This document shows, piece after piece, positions 36,057-44,450 of a stretch of DNA of 64,000 nucleotides. The position numbers and the translations under genes are program-made. This stretch comes from Burkholderiaceae bacterium (GTDB lineage: Bacteria; Pseudomonadota; Gammaproteobacteria; Burkholderiales; Burkholderiaceae_C), in NCBI GenBank assembly GCA_024235855.1, contig JACKLN010000014.1, positions 48,919 through 112,918 on the forward strand, read 5' to 3'. The notes under the pieces were generated by a model. It was given only the letters and a program-made list of their open reading frames with translations, did not search any database and was not told the origin of the DNA. Numbering within the stretch: the stretch's first letter is position 1; each line of letters begins with the position of its first letter.

Positions 36057-37541
36057 TCAATTGAACGAGATCAGGCACGCCCCCTTCTCGAAGCTCTTCT
36101 CGACACTCGTGAAGTGCAGGTCGTGCGCCTTGAGGTCGGCGCGCCAACGAACAACGACCTGCCTCTCGTCGGCCCTGCCATAGTCGTCAAGAAGCAAGTC
36201 GACATGCGCGCCCTTGAAGTGCCTGAGGACGTGAGGCAGGGCGGGGTATCGCGCCAGCGGCCCCGTTGTGCCAGGCGGCCCGTCAACCAGGACCAGGATC
36301 CGCGAATCGACTCCTGGTTCGATCTCTGCGGCTAGGCGCTCAAGTGCCGGGTCGCAGTCGTAATACTGGAAAGTCCGTCCCTCTGCCGTGGTGTACGGGC
36401 GCAACGGAGAGAGCTGCAGGTCGACCGATTCGCGGCAGTTCGCGGCCTGGAGTAGGCGTGCCGTCTCGGCATGACATCGATCCAGATGTTCAAATGCAAC
36501 CTGGCGAGGTGATCCCGGCCCATCGCGTCGAGACGTACAGCGTGCAAGTGCGGCGGCGATGAGAAGGGTCGTCGCTCCGGAGCCGAACTCAATGACCATG
36601 TCGTAGCAACGGTCCTCAATCAGTTGGACAAGGAAGAAGCCAAAGTCCGGACTGATTGCCCAGCCATGTAGCTCGGGCAAACAGACGCCCGCTCCGAGGT
36701 ATCTCTGGAGATTGTGGAATGCCTCGAGTTGCTTGGTCGTGTTGAGCAACTCCTGCTTGATCGCTTCTCGAATGTCGTTGCGCATCTCAAGCAAGAAATC
36801 CTGCTGCTGCTTCATCAAGCCCGACAGCACATCATCACGGGAGTCGTCTTGTCCTGCGCTGGGCGACGCCGCGGGTCGGGAGAGCTTGTTCGCGGAACTT
36901 GGCAGTTGCAGGCTTTGCGCACCCGTTGCCAAGTCTCCTTTCAGTCCCATGTCACGCATTTCTGCCTCGAGTCTTGCGACGATCGCAGATGAACTGACCG
37001 CTTTGGGTCCGGCAAGCGCCAGGGAGTGCTCGACATGCCGCAGGACTCGCTCGGGTCGCCGGCCTTCGGCTGCGCTGGCGCGGGCCAAAGTATTGTGGAG
37101 CCCCGCGACGAGGACTTGGGCGATGAGCTCGCGCTCACAGCCCCACTCGGACGCCATGCGGATCAGGTGTTTGGCCGTGTCGCGGTGCCCAGTGGCGAAG
37201 TGTCCGGCCGAAGCCAACAAAGCAAGGCGACCGCGATGGGGGTGGTGTTGAAGGTCCGAGTATTCGAGAGCACGCAAAGCGGCCCAATTGCCACGCCGCC
37301 AGTCGTCGCGCGCTCGATCAAGAAGGCCTTGATCATAGGCAGTCGAAAAGCCGGCCGCATTTTGCTGTGCGCCGGGCGGGCCGAGGCTCCCGGCCCGACG
37401 CCGCGGCACCGGTTCAACGCAATCGGGCATCGCGCCTCCGTCGAGCGCCGCCTTGTCGCTCGTGACAACTGGAAGGCGGCGTCGCTCTGGGCTGGGTGCT
37501 CCAAAGGTTCGTGGCGATGTTCGCTTGCGCCTCTTGCTCAT
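36057..37541 (-). CDS. Class I methyltransferase-like protein with N-terminal helical region
   Basis: The 494-residue protein has a basic, disordered start, then helical repeats at about 65-190 (LLDRARDDWRRGNWAALRAL, HRDTAKHLIRMASEWGCERE) and a helix at about 235-270. A Rossmann domain follows, with MVIEFGSGATTLLIAAAL near residue 310 as motif I, QVAFEHLDRCHAETARLLQ, and VLVDGPPGTTGPLARYPALP, which resembles the acidic strand and loop of methyltransferase-like or FkbM-like proteins. The C-terminal LLLDDYGRADERQVVVRW supports this. The start overlaps the upstream stop by ATGA. Its partners are two coiled-coil proteins, so it may belong to one assembly (inference). Substrate unknown. Confidence 0.65.
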   Translation of the reverse strand: MSKRRKRTSPRTFGAPSPERRRLPVVTSDKAALDGGAMPDCVEPVPRRRAGSLGPPGAQQNAAGFSTAYDQGLLDRARDDWRRGNWAALRALEYSDLQHHPHRGRLALLASAGHFATGHRDTAKHLIRMASEWGCERELIAQVLVAGLHNTLARASAAEGRRPERVLRHVEHSLALAGPKAVSSSAIVARLEAEMRDMGLKGDLATGAQSLQLPSSANKLSRPAASPSAGQDDSRDDVLSGLMKQQQDFLLEMRNDIREAIKQELLNTTKQLEAFHNLQRYLGAGVCLPELHGWAISPDFGFFLVQLIEDRCYDMVIEFGSGATTLLIAAALARCTSRRDGPGSPRQVAFEHLDRCHAETARLLQAANCRESVDLQLSPLRPYTTAEGRTFQYYDCDPALERLAAEIEPGVDSRILVLVDGPPGTTGPLARYPALPHVLRHFKGAHVDLLLDDYGRADERQVVVRWRADLKAHDLHFTSVEKSFEKGACLISFN

Positions 37542-38797
37542 AGCGAAGGATCACGCAGCAGTAGTTCCTTGACGAGATCCAGTTGACCTTCGGCGCGCAG
37601 CAACTCGTTCTGCAGGATCTGAAATCGCGCTGACGACTCCGAAAGCTCGTTCCCCAGTTCCCCAAGTCGACTCTCTCGATCGGACAACTCCTCCACCAGC
37701 TCTTTCAGTCGTTGTTCGGCAGCAGCCTTACGCTTTGCCAGTTCATCGTTAAGAACCTGCAGCTGTGCCGCGCGATTTGCGTGGGCGTCCCGGTCTTGAG
37801 TGATCGTCTTCAACTGTACCGAACACTCCTTCGCCAAGCTCTCGGCTACCAACTGCGCCTTTCGGAGCGCGTCGATGTCGGATTTCTGCATGGCGGCCCG
37901 CGTTTCCGCCGACGCCATGGCCAGTTTCATGTTCGTTACCTGCTCCCGCATGTCCGCGACGAGCCTCGATTGCTCGTCGCGCTGCCGCTCCATGTCCTGT
38001 AGTTCCGCGGCGAACTCCCTTGCCTTCGATGCGGCCGTTCGCTCGCTGTCGGACAGCAGTGCCCGGGCCTGGGCAAGGGCTGTCTCAAGGGCCCGGCATT
38101 GCTCCTGCAACCGAGATCGTGAGAACGCATCCTCATCGAACTGCAACACTGCGACAGGCCAAATCTCGTCCGCGCTCTCGTCGCCGGTGGTCGCGAGCGC
38201 CGGAAGCAGCTTGAAGAAAGCGGCACCCAACAGCTCGACGGTCTCCTCTAGAGGGGCCCAGTCGCCGCCCAACGGCACCGCCGTGGCCCGGATGGCGATG
38301 CACCGAAAGCGGCACAGAACATCTTTCGGAAGCGCCGACAGCAGCGCCGTTTCCTGTCCAGGAACATCCAGGACCAGTACATTCGTTCCGGACGCTCTGT
38401 CGATATCAGCCCCGGGCAGCACCTCAGAGGCAAGCTGCGCCAACGAAACGCCCTCTTGCTGCAGGCGGCATAGCTCCGTCAGTCTTGGGTACACGGTCCG
38501 GAACGCCTCCATCGCGTGAGGCGAGTTGAGCCGTCGCACGTTATGGCGATGCCACATGACCGCCCCTCCGTGTGGCAGGACGACTCGGTGCAGCGCCCGA
38601 ACACCGGACCGGGGCGAATGCTGCAGGTCGGCGACGAGATCGGCGTAGGTCTCAGTGTCGCCCTCGACCAGGATCATCTGACGCGGCGGATGCACGTCGG
38701 ACACTGCCGGCTGAGCGGGCCCAGCGCCGACATAGAGCAGGGTGTCCACCGGGCCAACCAGGGCACGCTGCAGGGCTTGAACGAGCGTGTCGATCAT
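37538..38797 (-). CDS. Protein with FkbM-like N-terminal region and long C-terminal coiled coil
   Basis: ATG 38797 overlaps the upstream stop (ATGA) and gives 419 residues. The first 230 look like a diverged methyltransferase fold: VDTLLYVGAGPAQP, QMILVEGDTETYADLVADLQ, VRALHRVVLPHGGAVMWH and NVLVLDVPGQETALLSALP. The glycine motif is reduced to GAG, so SAM binding is uncertain. Residues of about 235-410 form a continuous heptad-rich coiled coil (LQEQCRALETALAQARALL through AEQRLKELVEELSDRESRLG). There is no membrane segment. It sits between the paralogous coiled-coil gene and the methyltransferase-like gene in an overlapping set of three, so the proteins may interact. Function unknown. Confidence 0.65.
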   Translation of the reverse strand: MIDTLVQALQRALVGPVDTLLYVGAGPAQPAVSDVHPPRQMILVEGDTETYADLVADLQHSPRSGVRALHRVVLPHGGAVMWHRHNVRRLNSPHAMEAFRTVYPRLTELCRLQQEGVSLAQLASEVLPGADIDRASGTNVLVLDVPGQETALLSALPKDVLCRFRCIAIRATAVPLGGDWAPLEETVELLGAAFFKLLPALATTGDESADEIWPVAVLQFDEDAFSRSRLQEQCRALETALAQARALLSDSERTAASKAREFAAELQDMERQRDEQSRLVADMREQVTNMKLAMASAETRAAMQKSDIDALRKAQLVAESLAKECSVQLKTITQDRDAHANRAAQLQVLNDELAKRKAAAEQRLKELVEELSDRESRLGELGNELSESSARFQILQNELLRAEGQLDLVKELLLRDPSL

Positions 38798-41133
38798 CTT
38801 GACGGTGGAGCCGAGGTCTTCAAGCGCTTGCGAGGCAGTGCGTTGCGCAGGCGCGCCGCCCATTGGCCCAGCCTGAGGGTGCGCAGGAGTGCTCTGCGGA
38901 GTCGAAGCGCCCCCGCAACCAACTTGTCGCGCTGATGAACGCTGGCTTGCGCAGGGAGCAACGAGGGGACTGCCAGCAGGCTGTCGACCAAGGCCAAAGC
39001 TACGTCTCGGTCAGCCGGCAGCGCTTGGTACCACCAGCGCAGGCGGGAAAGGAACGGGAGATCGTTGCCCACAGGCAGTGGCCACTCGAGCGCCAGCACC
39101 CCATCGTTCCCCACGGGCCATGCTGCCAAGCAAGGCTGGCGCTCGTCGGTGCGCAAACAGAGCAACGGAACTTTCCGGTCATTGGGCGACCACCTCAGCG
39201 CAACAGGTGGGAGCGCGCGGTTGCCGAAACTCACACCATCCAACTGGACCCGAATCGAGTCACGCTCCTGTTGCACCCTCATGTTGTCGTATCGCAACCT
39301 CGGTTGCAGCGCATCGAGTGCGACGACCAAGCGGGCTGCCACGGCTTGCCAGTAGGTCTGATTCGTCAGCTGGCCAAAGGTTACGGCTTGAAGCACGGAT
39401 CCTGCCAGCATGCGCAATGTTTGCCAGTTGCGGGTGCCTAGCTGGCTGATGCGCAAACGCCCCGTCGCATCGGTTGGAACGAAAAGCATGTAGGGGCCGC
39501 GGGCATCGACGCCGTCCGCGGCCCATTGACTGATGGGCGGTGGCGAGTCTGGAGCTGCAACCAGCGCGAGCCCTGCACGCCCATGGTGTTCCACCAGCCT
39601 CACGCTCGTTCGCCGTGGTTCAGTCGTCCCTGCCCTGAGGTGCAGGAGCGAGAGGGTCAGCTCGCAGTACGGCCGCTTCTCACTGGCGACGGTGATCTCG
39701 TTGCGACTGGCCCACTCTCGGAGTCCGGGCGATGCCAGCCCTCCAGACAAGGCCGCAACGTCCGAGACTTCCATGAGCATGTCTCGCTGTGCGGACTGCA
39801 GGGCCAGGACGTGCGTCTCCAGCTCTGCCGGAACGTGATGCATGTGCACCAGCAGCAGGTCGGCCGCATCCTTCAGTTCTCTGGCCCGCTGCGCCAGCGC
39901 AGCCCTCTCCCTCCGGTGTTGTTCCAGCTGAATCCTGCTTTCTGCCCCACGCTTGCGCTCTCGCTGCAACTGCTGGTTGGCCGCGGCAAGGTCCGCCTGT
40001 ACGGCCTTGGCTTCGGTCTGCGCCGCTGACAGTGCGTTTCGAGCGTCCTGCAACTGCAGGAAATGGGACTCCAGTGCCTCCTGTACCAGTTGCAGTTGGA
40101 ACAGCAGCTGTTCAGCCTCGGCACGGGCCTCCTGGGCCTGCAACTCCGTGCCGCGCGCGCGCTCAATCTGCACGGTCAAGGCTCCCTGTGCCTCGTCGGC
40201 TCGCCTCTTGTGAATATCCAGGTCCTGCTGCGTGCTGCTCAACCGCTCGTTGGCGGCCTTCAGCTCGGCCCGCGCCCTGGCCAGATCTCCCGAGAAGTGC
40301 CCTCCCAGCTCCTGGAGCGTTTGCGCATCCTGAAGCCTCATCGACTCCAGTGCGAGAACGTGCTGCTGCGCCGCGTCGAGCTCTTCTCGAAGCCCCTTCT
40401 GAGCGGCCTCGAGAACCTGCACCCGGGCCGTGGATGCCATCAGGGCCTGGAGCTGGACGAGACGATGTTCTGCGGCCATTGGCTGCGCTTCGCCCGGGGG
40501 CGGCTCCGCAGGCACTACAGGCAGCAAAGAACAGCAGGCCTGCAGTTCAGACCACAGCGCCGTGATACGACGGTCCGAACTCACATACTCTTCCGCCAGA
40601 CTCGACATCAGCCCGGCCGGCGGTGGAGTGACGGGCCAGGCCTGATCGGGCAGATCCTCTCCTAACCACCCCGACAGCCAGCGAGCCACAGCGGTGGGGT
40701 GGGCGGCAGCCTCATCGCTGTCGAACAACACGCATTGGCTGCGCAGCGAGTGAACGACGTCCAGTGCCCGATTGGCCACCATGCGCCAGGACACCAGCAA
40801 CTCGGACGCCGTTGCCAGCGGTTCTGCGCAGAGTCGCAGCGCCAGATGCCTCGCCGGCGAATCGATAAAGATAATCCACCGTACGCGATCGGCCGGGACG
40901 AGCGAGTTCTCGACCCCTGGTCCCGCCAGAGACGGCATCAATGGCGACAGGTCGACGCGCCAAGCCGGGCTGGCCGGTCTTCCAGCTGCCACTGCCCCCA
41001 CCCCTTCGCCAAGCACAGCGGCCAGGCGCTGTACCCAAGCTTCCCATTGGGCGGGCGCCTGCGCCAACACGTGCAGCCTTCCCCACGATGCTTCGGTCGT
41101 CGCCGCTGCCGCTGCAAGGGATGCGCTTTCCAT
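38794..41133 (-). CDS. Coiled-coil protein of unknown function, paralogue of 28108-30210
   Basis: ATG 41133 gives 779 residues and follows the end of a degenerate wza copy by two bases. Residues 1-200 are a globular region (WGRLHVLAQAPAQWEAWVQR, RVRWIIFIDSPARHLALRL, SQCVLFDSDEAAAHPTAVAR) that faintly resembles sulfotransferase-type folds without a P-loop. Residues of about 230-470 are a long coiled coil. After the helix DLLLVHMHHVPAELETHVLA comes a C-terminal domain with ISQLGTRNWQTLRMLAGSVL, QPRLRYDNMRVQQERDSIRV and LPPVALRWSPNDRKVPLLCL. The gene at 28108 has the same order, with PPRLRYDELDVEVGERGYRI and LLHWRPDDALPLALL. No signal peptide or membrane helix. Function unknown; capsule-linked by context. 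Confidence 0.68.
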   Translation of the reverse strand: MESASLAAAAATTEASWGRLHVLAQAPAQWEAWVQRLAAVLGEGVGAVAAGRPASPAWRVDLSPLMPSLAGPGVENSLVPADRVRWIIFIDSPARHLALRLCAEPLATASELLVSWRMVANRALDVVHSLRSQCVLFDSDEAAAHPTAVARWLSGWLGEDLPDQAWPVTPPPAGLMSSLAEEYVSSDRRITALWSELQACCSLLPVVPAEPPPGEAQPMAAEHRLVQLQALMASTARVQVLEAAQKGLREELDAAQQHVLALESMRLQDAQTLQELGGHFSGDLARARAELKAANERLSSTQQDLDIHKRRADEAQGALTVQIERARGTELQAQEARAEAEQLLFQLQLVQEALESHFLQLQDARNALSAAQTEAKAVQADLAAANQQLQRERKRGAESRIQLEQHRRERAALAQRARELKDAADLLLVHMHHVPAELETHVLALQSAQRDMLMEVSDVAALSGGLASPGLREWASRNEITVASEKRPYCELTLSLLHLRAGTTEPRRTSVRLVEHHGRAGLALVAAPDSPPPISQWAADGVDARGPYMLFVPTDATGRLRISQLGTRNWQTLRMLAGSVLQAVTFGQLTNQTYWQAVAARLVVALDALQPRLRYDNMRVQQERDSIRVQLDGVSFGNRALPPVALRWSPNDRKVPLLCLRTDERQPCLAAWPVGNDGVLALEWPLPVGNDLPFLSRLRWWYQALPADRDVALALVDSLLAVPSLLPAQASVHQRDKLVAGALRLRRALLRTLRLGQWAARLRNALPRKRLKTSAPPSR

Positions 41134-41135
41134 CT

Positions 41136-41995
41136 TCACAACACCAACGCCGTCGTCGCCACCACGACGATCTGGAACAGGACCTGCGTCGGGACGCACG
41201 CGACCTCGATGTTCTCGCGCTCGATCTTAGGCATCAATATCATCATCTTGTCGCCGGCCAACAACGCCACCTTGTCGTTCTTGGCCAAGCTGCCGTCGTG
41301 CCACCGCATCACCAGCGGGGCCCGTCGGCCACCTGGGAAGAGCATCCAGCGGCGCGAATTGCTGTCACGGAAGCGCAGCCGGCTCGACGACCACGGCGTT
41401 TGCGGAGCCCACCACCGCTGGAAAGTAGCAGGTTGCTGGCCTCGAGCGTGTGGATGTCGTCGCCGGTTTCGACCCGCAGTTCGTCAGCGTCCTGCACCGC
41501 ACAGATGATAACTTGCCCGCGCCGCCGCACTTGACGGGCGCGCTAGAAAAGGCGGCGGATCCGGTCGCGCTGGCGCGGTTTAGCCGGCTCGCTCCTGGAC
41601 GAACGAGCGGTGAGTGCACAAGTCTTCAGGCTTTCCGGCAACGCGTCGAGCAGATCTTGCTGCTGCGACGCCACCGCGCAGCGAAGCATCTTCGGCGCGG
41701 CCAAGCGTGCCTGCCACGCGCCGACAGGGAGCGGTAGGCAAGCGTTCGCCCAGGTTCACGCCATCCACACGCACCGGGCTCGTCTGAGGGCGCTTGTCCG
41801 AACTGTGCGTGACCTCGTCGCCGACCTGGATCACCGTGCGCGCCGCATCAGCTAGCAGGTGGCATCCGCTGACCCGCGTGGCACCGATCCGGCGTACGGC
41901 GTCCAGGTCGATAGCGCGCCCGCGCGCGGGCGCGCGACGGCGAGCAGGGCGAGCGCGGGCATATCAGCGCGATGAATCGCGGTCTGTCCGCGGTC
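41136..41995 (-). pseudogene. Degenerate wza-like polysaccharide export gene (3' half)
   Basis: Reading the minus strand and changing frame several times recovers, in the correct order, pieces of the intact export protein at 45052. They are ALALLAVARPRAGA (intact: DLLAIARPRPGA), VIQVGDEVTHSSDKRPQTSP then VRVDGVNLGERL (intact: VIQDGDEVTLTSDKYPGTI, VRVEGAHLGER), RRRGQVIICA with VETGDDIHTLEASNLLLSSG (intact: TRGQVVLADA, DGDVIRLPEASNVVLVSG), and LLAGDKMMILMPKIERENIEV (intact: RAGDELMVLPKVETKNIEV). It covers roughly the last 300 of 594 residues with at least three frameshifts. Its 5' part is cut off where the TylF-like gene ends. Confidence 0.75.
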
Positions 41996-42005
41996 AAAGT
42001 CCGGC

Positions 42006-42641
42006 CTATCGCAGGATACGGATCGCGCACTGTACCCAGCGCGTCCGCCAAAGGAACTGGAACTGACGGTCGTGCGCTTGGGCCCACTCGTGGAAGGCCC
42101 GGCACTCGTCATCAGAAACCCCGTCCTTGCCTGGGAGGAAGAACTCATCGAACAGCAGTACCGTGCCAGGCACGATGAGGGAGTTGCACGTCTCGAGCAC
42201 GGTCTTCGTCGACGAGTACAGGTCGCAGTCGACGTGCAGGAAGGCCAGCGGGGCCGAGTGGGCGGCGACGAACGGGGGTAGCGTGTCCGCAAACCACCCT
42301 CGATGCATGCGGACGGTCTTCGGATTGAACTCCGGGATCTCGCCGGGTTTGAGTGCGAAGGCACCCTTCCCGAAGCCGGTGTTGGACCATTGCTCCGGCA
42401 GACCCTCGAAGGCGTCGAACAAGTGCAGAAGACGCTTCGGATCGCCTGCGCAGAAACCCTGCAGCATCTTGGCGAATTCCCCGCGGAAGACACCGAACTC
42501 GGCCCAATCGCCCGCCAGCGTGATCGCGGGCAGCGCCGCGGCGAGTGAAATGTTCTTGTAGCAGCGCCACTTGTTCGCCTCTGAGTACAACGACGGAATA
42601 TGGACCTCGTTGATCTGCTTGAAATCCTTGTAGGTCAGCAC
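42006..42641 (-). CDS. TylF/MycF-like macrocin O-methyltransferase family protein
   Basis: The 211-residue product matches the TylF family (PF05711): WAEFGVFRGEFAKMLQGFC as the SAM motif, LLHLFDAFEGLPEQW, HRGWFADTLPPF and the metal-binding HVDCDLYSSTKTVLE with VLLFDEFFLPGKDGVSDDEC. Members are Mg-dependent sugar O-methyltransferases, so this may methylate a capsule or O-antigen sugar. The start is ATG 42641. The gene stops near the broken end of the degenerate wza copy and about 95 bp separate it from the upstream cytidylyltransferase gene. The family call is firm; the acceptor is unknown. Confidence 0.85.
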   Translation of the reverse strand: MLTYKDFKQINEVHIPSLYSEANKWRCYKNISLAAALPAITLAGDWAEFGVFRGEFAKMLQGFCAGDPKRLLHLFDAFEGLPEQWSNTGFGKGAFALKPGEIPEFNPKTVRMHRGWFADTLPPFVAAHSAPLAFLHVDCDLYSSTKTVLETCNSLIVPGTVLLFDEFFLPGKDGVSDDECRAFHEWAQAHDRQFQFLWRTRWVQCAIRILR

Positions 42642-42736
42642 CTGGCTCTCCTATCTGCAACGCGCCTGGATCGCGCCATTGCCACGATCAGCCGCACCCA
42701 TCCACGATGTGCCACCCAGCAGCCCGCTGGGTGCTG

Positions 42737-43192
42737 CTAGAGCCTTTCGACCAGGTCGAGGACGTGCTGGACGCTTTGCCGAAGCTCGCGTGTCCGCTCC
42801 TGGTGAAGTGCGTGCACAAGCTGCCGGATCTCCGTCGACGAGACGTCCTTGGTGCGTGGCACGTACACGACCTCGCAGTGCGCGCTCAGATCATCGAACC
42901 GCCCCGCCCAGTCATCGCCCATGGCGAAGATGTCTGCACGCTCCCGCCGGATGTCTTCGACCTTCTGGTCCCAGGACGCCTCAGGGAACACCTTGTCCAC
43001 ATGGCGGCACGCACCCAGGATCTCGGCCCGATGCTCGAATGGCATCACGCTCTTCTTGCCCTTGGCCTCGTTGAAGTCGTCGGTGGAACAACCGACCACC
43101 AGCCGGTCGCCCAGCGACCGCAGCCGATGCAGCAACCGGACGTGACCGATGTGGAACAGGTCGAAGGTGCCGTAAGTGATGACCGTTTTCAA
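42737..43192 (-). CDS. TagD-like cytidylyltransferase (glycerol-3-phosphate type)
   Basis: The 151-residue protein has the nucleotidyltransferase signature ITYGTFDLFHIGHVRLLHR with the HxGH motif. VVGCSTDDFNEAKGKK, MPFEHRAEILGAC, MGDDWAGRFD and VSSTEIRQ (the usual RTxGISTT/STTEIK-like closing motif) follow. It should activate a phospho-alcohol such as glycerol 3-phosphate as its CDP derivative. It extends about 20 residues past the usual C-terminus. It overlaps the LicD gene at 43189-43192 (ATGA). The pairing suggests that a phosphodiester-linked substituent is made and attached to the glycan. The alcohol cannot be fixed from sequence. Confidence 0.88.
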   Translation of the reverse strand: MKTVITYGTFDLFHIGHVRLLHRLRSLGDRLVVGCSTDDFNEAKGKKSVMPFEHRAEILGACRHVDKVFPEASWDQKVEDIRRERADIFAMGDDWAGRFDDLSAHCEVVYVPRTKDVSSTEIRQLVHALHQERTRELRQSVQHVLDLVERL

Positions 43193-43938
43193 GGACGTTC
43201 TTGCTCCAGGTAGTAGGGCAACTCGAAGAAGTCGGTCGGCTCGAACGGCGCCGACATCGTCAGCACTGCCGGGTCCACGATGGGGTAACGACCTTCGGAC
43301 TTGAGCCGTTCGATCACGGCTTCGGCCTCCGCCTTGGCCCCGCCATGCACGCCGATGATCGCCTCATCCATGACGAATCCACTGCGCGCGAAGTAGTCGT
43401 CCGGCGAACGCATGCCCCATACGGACAGCGGGCCGAAGGCGTAGCGCTTGCGGGGGAAGACATCGTCGACCTTGACGTAACGGTTCTTGTACCAACGGCG
43501 GAAGTCTGCGCTCTTGTAGTGAAACACGCGACCGACGCCCTCGAGGTCGATCTCCTCGCCGACGAAGATGTCGAGCCCCATGTAGCCTGTATTGGAGCCA
43601 AGGATCTTCTTGCCGACCGGCTTGAACTGGTACAAGCCCATCTCGGGCGTGATATTGGCGCGCAGGTTCAGATGCTGCGCGATGCCGTAGCGGCGAATCT
43701 TCTGGACGAGCGCCTCCAGCAGGTGGGTGTCCTCCTCGGGGATCATGAGGTCGACGTCGTTGTCCCACGGAATGAATCCGCGGTGACGGACGCATCCGAG
43801 CATGGTGCCCGAGTGCGCGAAGTACCGGATGCCGTGCGCCTCGAGCAGCTCGACGAAGACGTGCATGTAGCGATACCAGGCGCTTCTGCGCCACGGCGAC
43901 ACGACGATCGGTTGGATCACCTCGGCGACTGGAGTCAT
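43189..43938 (-). CDS. LicD/fukutin-family phosphotransferase
   Basis: The 249-residue protein carries the LicD nucleotidyltransferase-fold motif: HGIRYFAHSGTMLGCVRHRG, then FIPWDNDVDLMIPEEDTHLL with the DxD acids, and later GLDIFVGEEIDLEG. LicD proteins transfer phosphocholine, phosphoribitol or similar groups from a CDP-activated donor to a sugar. The overlapping TagD-like gene downstream can provide such a donor, so together they may add a phosphoglycerol-type decoration to the capsule. No membrane segment is seen. It is the first gene of this pair; the 1.1 kb upstream holds only remnants. Confidence 0.86.
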   Translation of the reverse strand: MTPVAEVIQPIVVSPWRRSAWYRYMHVFVELLEAHGIRYFAHSGTMLGCVRHRGFIPWDNDVDLMIPEEDTHLLEALVQKIRRYGIAQHLNLRANITPEMGLYQFKPVGKKILGSNTGYMGLDIFVGEEIDLEGVGRVFHYKSADFRRWYKNRYVKVDDVFPRKRYAFGPLSVWGMRSPDDYFARSGFVMDEAIIGVHGGAKAEAEAVIERLKSEGRYPIVDPAVLTMSAPFEPTDFFELPYYLEQERP

Positions 43939-44309
43939 GCGTGCCCTGCGTATTCATCCAATGGCGACTACGGCGTGCGTCCGTGCCCGCAACACGACGC
44001 GCTGAGCCGTCACAAAACTGACACATTCTAGTTTGGCGTCCATGGCTGCACGCCCGTGCGGCAACAGTTGGCGCGGGCACTGGTCGGCATTGAAGGCCCG
44101 AGTGCTCGAGAGCCCGAGAGCCCGAGTGCGAAAGCGAGGGCAACGATTGGGGCAACGCCCAGAAGTCCCGAGGCTGGGCCAGGAGGGCACCGTGCGGCAG
44201 CGGTGCCAGCTCATCGCAACTGGCGCTGATCCTGTCGAAGGCGCCGCATGCGCGGGACCCGACCATCCGATGGACCCGGTCGGGCAGCGCCACCGCAGAT
44301 CTCGGTCGG

Positions 44310-44450
44310 GTCCCCACCCGCGCAGAGTCCAAGGTGCGCGCTCGTGTCGAGCACGTCTTCTCGGTCTTCAAGAAGCGCCGGGCTTCCGCACGTTTCGACA
44401 CCACGGCCTGGCGACGAACGGAATGCGGCCTTCCACGTTGTGGCCGTCCG
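44310..44450 (+). pseudogene. Remnant of an IS5-like transposase C-terminus
   Basis: On the plus strand the frame reads KVRARVEHVFSVFKKR, closely matching the RxRVEHVF motif near the end of IS5-family transposases. A one-base frame change just after it gives FRTFRHHGLATNGMR, comparable to the K-x-R-Y-R-G-L-x-K-N motif that normally follows. Only about 45 codons survive and no inverted repeats were found. It is a scar of an insertion element in this decayed region. Confidence 0.5.
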
